Source: Bog-473 sp963707835
GTDB lineage: Bacteria > Actinomycetota > Acidimicrobiia > Acidimicrobiales > RAAP-2
Reading direction: 5' to 3'
DNA: 64,000 nt
NCBI GenBank assembly: GCA_963707835.1
Contig: CAVPRI010000002.1
Span: 186,001-250,000 of the forward strand
Shown here: positions 51,964 to 61,564 of the stretch, piece after piece
How positions within the stretch are numbered: position 1 is the first letter of the stretch
Layout of the letters: each line of letters opens with the position of its first letter
Notes under the pieces: model-generated
Databases searched by the model: none
Told to the model about the DNA's origin: nothing
What the model saw: the letters and a program-made list of their open reading frames with translations, nothing else
Translations under genes and position numbers: made by a program

Positions 51964-53352
51964 TCAGCTGGCGTGGCTCACGGTGCTCATGTTGAAGCCC
52001 TCGACCCGCAACGGCGGCATCAGGGTGCGGTTGAGGCTCTCGCCGAACTCACGGGCCAGCGTGCGCTGGGAGTCGCCGACCTCGGTGGTCCGGACGAGGA
52101 GGTCGAGCGGGCTCTCGTTGAACCGGAAGTTGTTGGCCGCACCGACGACGGCGCCGTCCTCGACCAGGTAGACGCCGTCGCGGGTCAGGCCGGTCACCAG
52201 CAGCGTCGCCGGGTCGACCTCGCGGATGTACCACAGACAAGTCAGCAGGAGCCCCCGCTCGGTGCGGGCGACCATGTCGTCGAGGGTGCCGCCAGCGGCC
52301 CCGGTGCAGTCCAGCGCGAGGTTGTCGACGTAGGGGGCGGGAGTCACGCCCGCCCGCGCCGCGCCGGCGCGGTGCCGCCGCAGGTGCGTGAGCACGCCAC
52401 GGTCCAGCCAGTCGATCCTGCCGATGAAAAGCCCGTTGTCGAAGACCGACTGGTCCCAGCCCCCGGCCTCGTTGGCCACGAAGGGCAGGCACTCGATCCC
52501 CACTCGGGCGGGGTCGCTCGAGAGGGTGAAGGGCAGCCGGGTCACCTCCTCGCCCACGCGGGTGCCACCGCCCTCCCGCGAGAACACCGAGCGGCCGTCG
52601 TCGGTGTCCTGGCCGCTCAAGCCGTCGAAGGCGAGCACGGCCATCAAGTCGGCCACCGCCGAGGGTGGCAGCAGGACCTCGTAGCGCCCGGCTTCGAGCT
52701 CGACGCGGTGCCCGGCCCAGGCCAGCCGCCGCGTTATCTCCTCCTCCATGGCGGCCAGGTCGGCGTCCACGCTCGGCGCGCCCACCCAGCCCGAGGCCGT
52801 GCCCTCGGCCGTCCGGCCGACCAGGTTGACCGACCCCGTGGGCTGGACGTGCGAGAGGCGCAGGCCGGTCGAGGTGCCCAGGTAGGTCGTCTCGACGTCG
52901 TGCTCGACGAAGCCGGCCAGCACCGTGCCCAATCGGCGGGCGCGGTTGAACGCTCCCGAGAGTGACGAGAGCACCGGATCGAGCAGTGAGACGTCGGCGC
53001 GCTCGGGCTCGAGCCGGAAGGCGCGTCCTGGGTCGGTCTCAGTCGCCTCGACGAGCGGCCAGGCGTCCTCGGACCGGGGTGCGCCGCGGGCGTCGGCCAG
53101 CGCGGCCAGTGCCATCTGGGCGATGCCGTCGGAGCCGACGACACCCGAGCGCCGTGCCGTGCCGACGGCGGCGCCGACCAGCGCGATGACGGTCACGGCG
53201 CGGGACCAGTGGACCCCGTTGGTCGTGGTGGTGTTGCATGCGAAGCGCACGTCGACGTGGCTGGTCTCGCCGACCAGCACCATGGCGCCGTCGGCGCCGC
53301 CGGCCGAGGCGGCGGCCAGACCGGCCTCGACGAGCTCCTGCGGGGTGATCAC
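51964..53352 (-). CDS. tldE: TldE/PmbA-like metalloprotease partner
   Basis: The 462-residue protein matches the TldD/PmbA superfamily. In this pair TldE lacks the metal ligands and forms a heterodimer with TldD that degrades unfolded or leader-containing peptides. Recognisable blocks are RRLGTVLAGFVEHDVETTYLGTS, YEVLLPPSAVADLMAVLAF and the C-terminal VTGLTRDGVYLVEDGAVVGA with FRFNES. GTG 53352 begins the family N-terminus; the frame upstream is the shadow of tldD. It lies 11 bases after tldD in the same operon. Confidence 0.88.
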   Translation of the reverse strand: MITPQELVEAGLAAASAGGADGAMVLVGETSHVDVRFACNTTTTNGVHWSRAVTVIALVGAAVGTARRSGVVGSDGIAQMALAALADARGAPRSEDAWPLVEATETDPGRAFRLEPERADVSLLDPVLSSLSGAFNRARRLGTVLAGFVEHDVETTYLGTSTGLRLSHVQPTGSVNLVGRTAEGTASGWVGAPSVDADLAAMEEEITRRLAWAGHRVELEAGRYEVLLPPSAVADLMAVLAFDGLSGQDTDDGRSVFSREGGGTRVGEEVTRLPFTLSSDPARVGIECLPFVANEAGGWDQSVFDNGLFIGRIDWLDRGVLTHLRRHRAGAARAGVTPAPYVDNLALDCTGAAGGTLDDMVARTERGLLLTCLWYIREVDPATLLVTGLTRDGVYLVEDGAVVGAANNFRFNESPLDLLVRTTEVGDSQRTLAREFGESLNRTLMPPLRVEGFNMSTVSHAS

Positions 53353-53363
53353 GCCGCCCCGGC

Positions 53364-54881
53364 TCAGCGCCCGGCCTCGGCGCGGGCGTTGAGGATCCGT
53401 ACGCCACGGACCAGGACGCTCGGGCAGCCGTGCGACACCGGTGCCACCTGCCCCGGCTGCCCCTTGCCGCAGTTGAGCGCGCCGCCGAGGATCCACGTGG
53501 CGGCGCCGCCCACGCCATCGAGGGCGCCCCAGAAGTCGGTGGTGGTGGCCTGGTAGGCGACGTCCTTGACCTGGCCGGCCAGTCTCCCCTTCTCGATCCG
53601 GTAGAACCGCTGTCCGGTGAACTGGAAGTTGGAGCGCTGCATGTCGATGGACCAGCTCTTGTCGCCCACCACGTAGATGCCACGGTCGACGCCGGCGATT
53701 AGGTCCTCGGTGCTCGGGCCATCGGGGCCCGAGTGGGCCAGGGAGACGTTGGCCATCCGCTGGATCGGGACGTGCATGGGCGAGTCGGCGAAGGCGCATC
53801 CGTTCGAGCGGGCGAAGCCCATGGCCGCGGCGATCGAACGGTCGAGCTGGTAGCCGACCAGGACTCCGTCGCGCACCAGGTCGAAGGCCTGGCCCTCTAC
53901 GCCCTCACCGTCGATGCGGACGGTGGCGAGCCCGTGGTCGACGGTGCGATCCCCGGTCACCTGCATGAGGGGCGACCCGTAACGCAACGAGCCGAGCCCG
54001 TCGAAGGTGGCGAACGACGTCCCGGCGTAGGCCGCTTCGTACCCCATGACGCGGTCGAGCTCGGTGGCGTGGCCGACGGATTCGTGGATGGTCAGCCAGA
54101 GGTTGGTCGGATCGACGACGAGGTCGTAGGTGTCCGCCCGCACCGAGGGTGCGGCGAGCTTCTCGGCCAGGTGCCCGGGGAGCTGCTCGAGCTCGCCGTC
54201 CCAGTCCCACGCGCCGTCATCGAGGCCGTGCGTCCCCGATGTGGCCTGCGACCCGGCCAGGTACTCCCAGCCACGCCCGACCGGTGGTGCCAGCGTGCGC
54301 ATGGTCTCGAAGCCCGACTCCGACAGACCCAGGGCTTCGAGCTGGGCGTGGAGTCGCACCCGATGCTGGGTGGCGCGTGTCCCGTTCAGGTCGGCCAGGT
54401 AGGTCTCCTCGGAGGCGGCCAGCACGGACGCGGTGGTGTGCGTCACGGCATGGTGGGCCGCCAGCCGGCCGCTCCACTCTGCCAGCAGGGTGATCTTGTC
54501 GGTCAGGGGGACCGCGGTGGGGTCGACCTCGAATGTGCTCGACCAGGTGATCTCCCCGTGCGCCGGTTCGGGCGCCAGCTCGACCCGCCCGCCTCCGGCC
54601 CTGCTGGTGACCGCCGCCATCTCCTTGGCCTGGCGCACGAGATCGGCCGCCTCCGCGGGCCCGACGTCGACCGTGGCGGCGTAGCCCACGGCGCCGCGGG
54701 CCACGACGCGCACGCCCATGCCGAATTCGCTGTCGTCGGCCGTGGCCTCGGGCCGCGCGTCGCGCAGCCGCACGGTCTGGGTTCTGACCCGCTCCACACG
54801 CAGCTCGGCCGCCTCGCATCCCGCGGCGGCGTCGAGTGCGGCGTCGGCCAGGGAGCGCAGCGTGTCGGCCGCGAGTGGCAT
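53364..54881 (-). CDS. tldD: TldD-like zinc metallopeptidase
   Basis: The 505-residue protein has the TldD zinc motif HESVGHATELD (HExxxH) at about 265, with TSFATFDGLGSLRYGSPLM following. The N-terminal half (ELRVERVRTQTVRLRDARPEA, GMGVRVVARGAVGYAATVD) and the C-terminal VAYQATTTDFWGALDGVGG with GGALNCGKGQPGQ are typical. It should pair with TldE encoded directly downstream to process peptides in the cytoplasm. The ATG overlaps the Gfo/Idh/MocA gene stop. Confidence 0.9.
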   Translation of the reverse strand: MPLAADTLRSLADAALDAAAGCEAAELRVERVRTQTVRLRDARPEATADDSEFGMGVRVVARGAVGYAATVDVGPAEAADLVRQAKEMAAVTSRAGGGRVELAPEPAHGEITWSSTFEVDPTAVPLTDKITLLAEWSGRLAAHHAVTHTTASVLAASEETYLADLNGTRATQHRVRLHAQLEALGLSESGFETMRTLAPPVGRGWEYLAGSQATSGTHGLDDGAWDWDGELEQLPGHLAEKLAAPSVRADTYDLVVDPTNLWLTIHESVGHATELDRVMGYEAAYAGTSFATFDGLGSLRYGSPLMQVTGDRTVDHGLATVRIDGEGVEGQAFDLVRDGVLVGYQLDRSIAAAMGFARSNGCAFADSPMHVPIQRMANVSLAHSGPDGPSTEDLIAGVDRGIYVVGDKSWSIDMQRSNFQFTGQRFYRIEKGRLAGQVKDVAYQATTTDFWGALDGVGGAATWILGGALNCGKGQPGQVAPVSHGCPSVLVRGVRILNARAEAGR

Positions 54882-55870
54882 CAGCCGCCCGGCGCCGGCT
54901 CGCGCCGGGGCAGTCCGGCGGCGGCGTAGATGGCATCGATCAGCTCCATGGTGCGGATGGCGTCCGCCGCCGTGGTGGGGTACGAGGCGCCGTGCTCGAC
55001 CGCGGCCGCAAAGGCCTCGAGCTGGTAGTCGTAGGTGGCCTTGCGGCTGAACCGCTCGCGGCGGGTGCCGTCGGCGCTAGTCACCTTCATACGGTGGCCG
55101 AACTGCGGCAGGAACGGGTTGAAGACCGACACGGTACCGTCGTCGCCGGTGACCTCCACGTGGAGGTGGAGCAGCGACGAGGAGAACATCGAGCAGCCCA
55201 CGTGCGCGCTCCCGCCGTTGGGCAGGGAGAAGTGGGCGTCCATGGCCCGGTCCACGCCGGGCGAGGAGAGCTTGGCCTTGGCATCGATCACCCGAGGGCC
55301 GGGAGCGAGCAGCCGCAGGAGACTCACGGGGTAGCAGCCCAGGTCCATGGTGGCGCCGCCGGCCAGGTCGAGCTGGTACCGGATGTCGCCCCGGCGCCAG
55401 ATGGGCGCAGCGAACACGATGTCGATGGTGGCGATGTTCCCGAGCTCGCCCGAGCCGACGACCTCGACCAGCCGCTTGGCCAGCGGGTGGTACTGGAAGT
55501 GGAACGCCTCCATGACGACCACACCGGGATGGGCGTTGTCCACCTCGGCCACGGCGCGCGCCTCGTCCGCATTGGCGGTGAAGGGCTTCTCGCACAGGAC
55601 GTGCTTGCCGGCCTCGACCGCCGCGATGGCCCAGCGACCGTGGAGGGCATTGGGGAGCGGGATGTAGACGGCGTCGACGTCGGGATCCTCGATGAGCGCC
55701 TGGTAGCTGCCCAGGGCCTTCGGCACGCCGTGCTTGCGGGCGAACGCCTCCGCCCGTTGCGTGTCGCGAGCCGCGACGGCGACCACCTCTGCCAACCCCG
55801 TGCGCCGGGCTGGCTTGACCACGGCGCGTGGGGCGATGGCCGCCGCCCCCAGGATCCCGATCCTCAGCAC
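54881..55870 (-). CDS. Gfo/Idh/MocA family oxidoreductase
   Basis: The 329-residue protein has an N-terminal NAD(P)-binding fold (LRIGILGAAAIAPRAVV), the family motif EKP in HVLCEKPFTANADEA, and the C-terminal alpha/beta domain with DLAGGATMDLGCYPVSLLRLL. Most members oxidise or reduce sugars or cyclitols. GTG start at 55870, four bases of overlap with tldD downstream. It may be co-transcribed with tldDE, but no functional link is obvious. Substrate unknown. Confidence 0.9.
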   Translation of the reverse strand: MLRIGILGAAAIAPRAVVKPARRTGLAEVVAVAARDTQRAEAFARKHGVPKALGSYQALIEDPDVDAVYIPLPNALHGRWAIAAVEAGKHVLCEKPFTANADEARAVAEVDNAHPGVVVMEAFHFQYHPLAKRLVEVVGSGELGNIATIDIVFAAPIWRRGDIRYQLDLAGGATMDLGCYPVSLLRLLAPGPRVIDAKAKLSSPGVDRAMDAHFSLPNGGSAHVGCSMFSSSLLHLHVEVTGDDGTVSVFNPFLPQFGHRMKVTSADGTRRERFSRKATYDYQLEAFAAAVEHGASYPTTAADAIRTMELIDAIYAAAGLPRREPAPGG

Positions 55871-56017
55871 GCCAGCGCGACCGTGACCCTCATCGTCGCC
55901 GCCGTGAGCGGGATCGGACGCCTGCCCCCGGTGGACGGGGTAACGGCGGGTGCCAGCGAGGCGGCGTGCATGATGGGCAGGGACGCTAACGCAACGACGT
56001 GCCCGGCCGTGCGGCGC

Positions 56018-56926
56018 TCAGGTCGGGTGGATGCCCTCGGGCATGGACAGGGCGTCGTTGACCACGACAGCCAGCGTGTCGATCACCGCCCGGGTCGGTG
56101 CCGAGGGAAGCCCCCGGCGGCGCTGGGCCACGCCGACACGACGCCGGGGGAGCCCCTGGACGGGCAGCACGGCGAAGCGGCCCCGCAGGTGGCCGGGGAC
56201 CGCCGTGGCCGGGAGGATGGCCGGTCCGTAGCCGTCGAAGGCCAGCGAGGCGATGAGGCGGACACCGTCGAGCTCCATGGCAGGCCGGAGCGCCACCCGG
56301 GCCGGCACCGTCGCGCCGTCGATCTCGGCCCGCAGCGCGGTTCCCGGCGCGGGCAGCAGGAGGTCCAGGTCGGCGAGGCCCTCGAGCGGGATGGAGCTCT
56401 CGGAGCCCATGGGGTGGTCACGGGGCAGCACGACGATGAGGTCCTCGTCGAAGAGCTCCGCGGCCACGGTCTCGTCCCCGCTCAGGGGGAACGTGACCAC
56501 GGCCAGGTCCAGCTGACCCGACGCGAGCTGCTGCTCGAGCTGGGCGCTCGAGCCCTCGGCCACATTGAGGTGGACGTGGGGGTGGCGCACCCGCAGGAAG
56601 TCGAAGAGCTGGGGCACGAGCCAGCGCCCCGTGGTGCCGATCATGCCCAGGCGGACCGTGCCGACGATCTCCTCGCGCAGTGCCGCCACGTCGGCCACCA
56701 TGGCCTCGATCTCCTGCTTGACCCGGCGGGTTCTCTCGACGACCACCTGGCCCTCTTCGGTCAGCCTTCCCGAGGCACGGTCGACCAGCTGCACGTCGAG
56801 CTCGCGCTCGAGGCGGGCGACATGGGCCGAGACGTTGGACTGGACCGTGCCCATGGACAGAGCGGCGGCCGAGAAGCTGCCGGTTTCCTCGATGGCCACC
56901 AGCGCCTGGAGATGCCGCAGTTCCAT
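56018..56926 (-). CDS. LysR family transcriptional regulator
   Basis: The 302-residue protein has an N-terminal LysR helix-turn-helix (MELRHLQALVAIEETGSFSA, then TVQSNVSAHVARLERELDVQL) and an effector-binding domain with GTVRLGMIGTTGRWLVPQL and LDLAVVTFPLSGDETVAAE. It lies between a Gfo/Idh/MocA gene and the divergent HAD-PlsC cluster; LysR proteins usually regulate the divergent neighbour and themselves. The leader is AT-rich, with TATGAT on the minus strand (56947-56952), a possible -10. Confidence 0.93.
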   Translation of the reverse strand: MELRHLQALVAIEETGSFSAAALSMGTVQSNVSAHVARLERELDVQLVDRASGRLTEEGQVVVERTRRVKQEIEAMVADVAALREEIVGTVRLGMIGTTGRWLVPQLFDFLRVRHPHVHLNVAEGSSAQLEQQLASGQLDLAVVTFPLSGDETVAAELFDEDLIVVLPRDHPMGSESSIPLEGLADLDLLLPAPGTALRAEIDGATVPARVALRPAMELDGVRLIASLAFDGYGPAILPATAVPGHLRGRFAVLPVQGLPRRRVGVAQRRRGLPSAPTRAVIDTLAVVVNDALSMPEGIHPT

Positions 56927-56983
56927 GGGCCCAGTGTAGCCCGGCCATCATAAAAAGTGATCAAAAGTATCTTCTAAAGCTGC

Positions 56984-57012
56984 TTGACTGATTGCCGAGA
57001 AGTGGCCAGAAT
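56984..57012 (+). promoter_or_regulatory. candidate plus-strand promoter before the terminator hairpin
   Basis: TTGACT, 17 bases and CAGAAT look like -35 and -10 elements in the AT-rich region upstream of the LysR gene. They point toward the terminator at 57065, so a short transcript is predicted. Confidence 0.4.
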
Positions 57013-57018
57013 GGATCC

Positions 57019-57109
57019 AGACCACAGGGAACGGAAGCCCCCCCTCCAAGCCCTGGTGAGTCTTGAGAAGGGATCGCCCACCCCCCCCGGCGATCCCTTC
57101 TCGCTTTTT
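57019..57109 (+). ncRNA. possible short RNA ending at an intrinsic terminator
   Basis: A transcript from the promoter at 56984 would run for about 90 bases and end in a hairpin with a T-run before any start codon. It may be a small RNA, or a leader/attenuator for the HAD-PlsC cluster that follows. No known RNA family is recognised. Confidence 0.3.
57065..57109 (+). terminator. intrinsic terminator
   Basis: A 14-base stem (GAGAAGGGATCGCC and its complement) with a 10-base C-rich loop is followed by CTTTTTC. This is the clearest factor-independent terminator of the window. It is oriented on the plus strand and lies upstream of, not after, an annotated gene. Confidence 0.8.
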
Positions 57110-57175
57110 CCGGGCTAATTCTCCTGGTCCAGGCAATCACCGTACAGACCGGCGCCTGCTTTAGGCTTTCATGGC

Positions 57176-58551
57176 GTGGTGCGTGGAGCTGTCTTCGTGG
57201 ATCTCGACCGGACCCTCCTCACCCGTGCGCGGGGCGCGTGCTCAACCGGTCGCTGGGTGCCGAGGGGGTGATCGCCGAGGGCCGGAGCCTGCCGGGCGAG
57301 AACCTGCTGTACGCCCTGAACGACCGGTTCGGCGAGAACCTCTTCGCCATGGGCCTGGTCCGCGGCGGCGGCCCGTGTGGCCGAGGGATGGCGCCAGGAC
57401 AGGGTGCAGGCCGCCGGGCGGCGGGCCGTGGCCGGCCTGAGCGAGCTGGTGGCCCCGTTCGCCCCCCAGCGTCTGGCGGCGTTCCGCGCCGAGGGCCTCG
57501 AGTTGGTGCTGGCCACGACGACCCCGCTCGACCTGATCGCGCCCTTTGCCGAGGCCATGGGGTTCGACGGCGTGATCGCCACCGCCTACGAGACCAGGAA
57601 CGGCCGCTACACCGGGCGGCTCTACGAGGGATTCGTGTGGGGGACGGGCAAGCTGCGCGCCGTGCAGGCATGGGCGCGGGGCCGCGGCTTGGACCTGGCC
57701 GCCTGCCACGCCTGCAGCGACAGCATCTTCGATTTGCCGTTGCTGGCCAGCGTGGGGTCGCCCCATGTCGTCAACCCGGACCCCTCACTCGCGGTGGTCG
57801 CCGGGCGCGGCGGTGGCCGGTGGAGCATTGGGACCGGCCCGCGGGGGTTCCGAGCGTCCTGGGCTTCGAGCCCTACCACCTGCTCCGGCCCTTCGTGGTC
57901 CCGCCCGCCTTTCCCTATGCGCGCTTCAGCATCGAAGGCGTCGGCCACGTCCCTGCTCGTGGTCCCGTGCTCCTGGCGGCCAACCATCGCAGCTACTTCG
58001 ACGTGGTGGCCCTGGCCCTGGTGGCGCGCCAGATCGGCCGCCCGGTGCGGTTCCTCGGCAAGAAGGAGATCTTCGATGCGCCGCTCGTGGGCACGGTCGC
58101 CCGCTCGCTCGGGGGGATCCCCGTGGCGCGTGGCAGCGGATCGGACCAACCGCTGCGCGAGGCCGAGGCCGCGCTCAAGGCAGGTGAGGTGGTGATGGTG
58201 CTGCCCCAGGGCACGATCCCTCGGGGCGAGGCGTTCTTCGATCCCGTGCTCCACGGCCGGACCGGTGCGGCCCGGCTGGCCGCCGGAACCGGTGCGGCAG
58301 TGGTGCCTGTGGGCCTCTGGGGAACCGAGAGGGTCTGGCCCCGATCGGCACACCTCCCCGATGTGAGCCTGGTGTGTCGGCCGCCGCGGGTCACGGTGCG
58401 GGTCGGTCGCCCGATTGGCCTGTCGCTGACCGATGCGGTGGCGGACACCGCCACCATCATGGAGGCCATCAGCGCGCTCTTGCCTCGCGAGTCGAGGGTG
58501 CGCCACGAGCCCACGCCCGAGGAGCTGGCCAGGACGAAGCCCCCGCGGTGA
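57176..58551 (+). pseudogene. HAD-IB hydrolase / acyltransferase (PlsC) fusion, frameshifted
   Basis: Restored, this is a protein of about 455 residues like the mycobacterial HAD-PlsC fusions. It has an N-terminal HAD phosphatase (FVDLDRTLLT near 57194, GLELVLATTTPLDLIAPF, ACHACSDSIFDLPLLASV) and a C-terminal 1-acylglycerol-phosphate acyltransferase (NHRSYFDVVALAL with the HX4D motif, VMVLPQGTIPRGEAFF). Frames change near 57220 (-1), 57372 (+1) and 57820 (-1). The acyltransferase frame is open from 57820 to the stop. It adds a second acyl chain in phospholipid synthesis. Start taken at GTG 57176. It overlaps murT by four bases. Confidence 0.72.
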
Positions 58552-59798
58552 GGGCACCGTTGGCCAGGGCGGCCACGCGGATGGTCAACGCGACCTCACG
58601 GCGTCTCGGGCGTGGCCAGGGGACGGTGGCCGGCGGACGCGTCGGACTTCGGCTCGATCCGCGGCTGCTCGAGCACCTCAGCGCCGGGCGCCTGATCGCG
58701 CTGGTGAGCGGGACGAACGGCAAGACGACGACGACGAGGCTGCTCACGGTTGCGCTGGGGGTCTCCGGCGACGGCGTGGTGAGCAACGAGAGTGGGTCGA
58801 ACATGCCGCCGGGCCATGTGGCCGCCCTGGCCTCCTCCGATGCGGCGCGTGCGGTGCTCGAGACCGACGAGATCTATCTGCCGCGGGTGCTGGCCCAGAC
58901 GGCCGCCGCCGTGGTCGTGCTGCTCAACCTCTCGCGCGACCAGCTTGACCGGAGCAACGAGGTGCGGATGGTGGCCGGGCGTTGGCGCGCCGCGTTGGCC
59001 GCCGCGCCCGACACCCAGGTGGTGGCGAACGCCGATGACCCCCTGGTCGTGTGGGGCGCCGGTGCGGCCCATCACGTCCGGTGGGTGGGGGCCGGGTTGC
59101 GGTGGCGCTCCGATGCCGTGGGGTGCCCGGCCTGTGAGGGCAGGATCGAGTTCACCGAGCGGGGCTGGCACTGCGGGGAGTGCGACTTCGCCCGCCCTGA
59201 GCCCGAGGCCTGGCTCGAACCACCTCGGCCCGGGTCGGGAGGCAACGCCGGATGTCTGACGTGGGGGGACGGACGGGCCCAGCCGTTCGCCCTCTCGCTG
59301 CCGGGGCGGTTCAACCTGGGGAACGCCGCCATGGCCACCGTGGCGGCGTGGAGCTGCGGCGTGGACCCGGCCGACGCTCTCGCTGCCATGGGGACCGTCG
59401 CGCAGGTGGCTGGCCGCTTCACCGTCCAGCCCGTGGGCGGGGTGGAGGCCCGGCTCATGCTGGCCAAGAACCCGGCCGGGTGGGACGAGCTGTTGGACCT
59501 GGTGGCGGAGTCGGATTCCCCGCTGGTGGTGAGCATCAACGCGCGCACGGCCGACGGGGCCGACCCGAGCTGGTTGTGGGACGTCCCCTTCGAGCGCCTG
59601 GCCGGCCGCCGCGTCGTGGCCACGGGCGACCGGATGCGCGACCTCTCCGTACGCCTGCACTACGCCGGAGTCGAGCACTCGGGCGAGGACGACCCGGTGC
59701 GGGCCGTGGCGAGTGCCGTCGAGGGCTGCTCGGGGCTGGCGGTCGACGTCATCGGGAACTACACGGCGTTCCACGAGCTGCTGCGGGCGCGGCGATGA
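58548..59798 (+). CDS. murT: MurT, lipid II isoglutaminyl synthase subunit
   Basis: The 416-residue Mur-ligase-like protein has the ATP-binding motif SGTNGKTTTTR (54-64) and a Zn-type cysteine set CPAC...CGEC around 200-220, the hallmark of MurT. It amidates the alpha-carboxyl of D-Glu in lipid II, using ammonia made by GatD. GTG 58548 overlaps the previous stop and gives the usual family start (ATRMVNATSRRLGRGQGTVAGG). The C-terminal domain (AGRFTVQPVGGVEARLMLAKNP) is intact. It overlaps gatD by four bases. Confidence 0.92.
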   Translation: MRAPLARAATRMVNATSRRLGRGQGTVAGGRVGLRLDPRLLEHLSAGRLIALVSGTNGKTTTTRLLTVALGVSGDGVVSNESGSNMPPGHVAALASSDAARAVLETDEIYLPRVLAQTAAAVVVLLNLSRDQLDRSNEVRMVAGRWRAALAAAPDTQVVANADDPLVVWGAGAAHHVRWVGAGLRWRSDAVGCPACEGRIEFTERGWHCGECDFARPEPEAWLEPPRPGSGGNAGCLTWGDGRAQPFALSLPGRFNLGNAAMATVAAWSCGVDPADALAAMGTVAQVAGRFTVQPVGGVEARLMLAKNPAGWDELLDLVAESDSPLVVSINARTADGADPSWLWDVPFERLAGRRVVATGDRMRDLSVRLHYAGVEHSGEDDPVRAVASAVEGCSGLAVDVIGNYTAFHELLRARR

Positions 59799-60565
59799 CC
59801 GGACCGCTGCGCATCGCTGTTGTCTACCCGGACCTTCTCGGCACCTACGGGGACGGCGGGAACGGGGTGATCCTGGCCCGCCGGGCCGAGTGGCGCGGTG
59901 TCGAGGTGGCCCTGCTCCAGGCGACCTCCGACGGGGCTCTCCCAGGCGCCGACCTGTACTGCCTGGGCGGCGGCGAGGACGGACCGCAGGTGCGCGCCGC
60001 CCGGGCGCTACTCGACGAGGGCACGCTGGCCGCCTGCGTGGCCTCCGGTGCCGTGGTCCTGGCCGTGTGCGCCGGGTTCCAGGTGGTCGGCCGGAGCTTC
60101 CCGGGCCCTGGGGGCGAGCCCCACGAGGGCGTGGGTCTGCTCGAGATCGAGACGGTGAAGGGGTCCGGGCCGCGGGCCGTGGGCGAGGTGCTGGCCGAGC
60201 CGACCGGGCTGACCGGGCTGCCCGTCCTGACCGGGTTCGAGAACCACGGCGGGCGCACGACCCTGGCCGCCGACAGCGCGACCGTGCCTCTCGGTCGGGT
60301 GACGGCCGGGGTGGGCAATGGGGGAGCTGACGGCTCCGAAGGCGCCGTGCGCGGGCGCGTGGTGGGGACCTACCTGCACGGTCCGGTCCTGGCCCGCAAT
60401 CCGGCGCTGGCCGACCGCCTGCTCTCGTGGGCGCTCGGGGACGTGGCGCTGGCCGCGCTCGACGACGGGGTCTCCGAACCCCTGCGGCAGGAGCGGCTCT
60501 CGGCCGTGGGCACTGCCACGCGACGCCGTCACCGGCGTGCCCCGGCGGGCCCGCCGGGCAGCTAA
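59795..60565 (+). CDS. gatD: GatD, lipid II glutamine amidotransferase subunit
   Basis: The 256-residue class I glutamine amidotransferase releases ammonia for MurT. The catalytic cysteine is C92 in VVLAVCAGFQVVG and the histidine H195 in TYLHGPVLA. The N-terminus LRIAVVYPDLLGTYGDGGN is typical of GatD. It follows murT by overlap and ends near the convergent acyltransferase gene. A long minus-strand frame covers its 3' two thirds but is not coding. Confidence 0.93.
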   Translation: MTGPLRIAVVYPDLLGTYGDGGNGVILARRAEWRGVEVALLQATSDGALPGADLYCLGGGEDGPQVRAARALLDEGTLAACVASGAVVLAVCAGFQVVGRSFPGPGGEPHEGVGLLEIETVKGSGPRAVGEVLAEPTGLTGLPVLTGFENHGGRTTLAADSATVPLGRVTAGVGNGGADGSEGAVRGRVVGTYLHGPVLARNPALADRLLSWALGDVALAALDDGVSEPLRQERLSAVGTATRRRHRRAPAGPPGS

Positions 60566-61564
60566 CTCCCGGGCCACTCCGTGCCCCCGGCGGACACGCG
60601 CCGGGGGCTGGTCGAGGGCCCAGGCCCGTCGCCACGGGGCGGCGTCGGGGCCGCGGTGGGCCGTGGCGGCCCCTTCGAGCGGGGCGGCCGGGCTCACGGC
60701 GCGCCGCGCCTGCCACCAGTCCGAGTGCACTTCACGGGCGAGGGTGGCCACGGCCGCCTCGACCCGCTCGGAGAACCGGTGGGCGCTCTCTCCCTCGTGC
60801 GGGCTCATGGGGGCTCCGAAGAGGACGGCGATGGGGGAGCGCCGCAGCCTCCCGCCGTGGCGCGCCTCGGTCCCTGACCCTCCGGGGGGCAGGCCCACAC
60901 CCGGAGCCCCTCCGGACTTGGGCAGCACGTGGCGGGTGCCGTGGAGGTACACCGGGACGACGGGCCTCCGGGTCCGCCGGGCGAGATAGGCCGCGCCGCC
61001 CCGGAACGGCTGGGCCCAGCCGTCGGGTGAGCGGCCGCCCTCGGGGAAGATCACCAGGTTCCAGCCGTGCTCGACCAGATCGGCTGCCGTGTCGGCCGAT
61101 CTGCGGTTGACCTTGGTGCGATCGATCGGCACGGCAGCCAGCGCGAACGACCACAGGACGGACTTCCAGGTGCGGTCGAAGAAGTAGTCCGACGCCGCAG
61201 CCACGACCGTGCGGTGACGGAAGGCCACGGGCAGGTGGGTGAGCAACAGTGGCGTGTCGACGTGGCTGGCGTGGTTGGCCGCGAAGATCACCGGCCCCTC
61301 GAGGTGCTCGAGGTGCTCGAGTCCGCGGACGGTGGCCGGGGCCAACAGTCGCGCCGCAGGCCGCGTCACGTTGTCCATCACCATGGCCCGGGCCAGGCGG
61401 ACCGGGTAGCGCCTCGACCACGACGGGTCGTAGTCGAGGCCGACGTTGCGCTCGGGATCTGGCCGCTCGACGGTGCCAGGCCATGTGGGTCGGGCCAGCG
61501 GGAAACTGGTGGCGCGCACCCGGCCCACGAGGCGTGCCCCGACGTGTGAACCCGGCCCGGCCAT
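60562..61564 (-). CDS. 1-acylglycerol-3-phosphate acyltransferase-like protein, 3' end uncertain
   Basis: The acyltransferase region is clear: NHASHVDTP (H98, D103, HX4D), FPEGGRSPDGWAQPFRGGAAYLA, VPVYLHGTRHVLPKSG. The start ATG 61564 overlaps the LarA-like stop. In the present frame no stop occurs until 60008, which would place the last third antisense to gatD. A different frame stops at 60562, so a one-base change near 60600 probably gives the true end and about 335 residues. It transfers an acyl chain to glycerolipid precursors. Confidence 0.7.

Noticed and set aside
56948..57136. 62-codon minus-strand frame across the intrinsic terminator
   Set aside because: It reads through a terminator hairpin and promoter-like sequence and its product resembles no known protein.
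60008..60561. Minus-strand continuation of the acyltransferase frame across gatD
   Set aside because: The protein sequence loses family resemblance once it is antisense to gatD, whose own motifs are intact.
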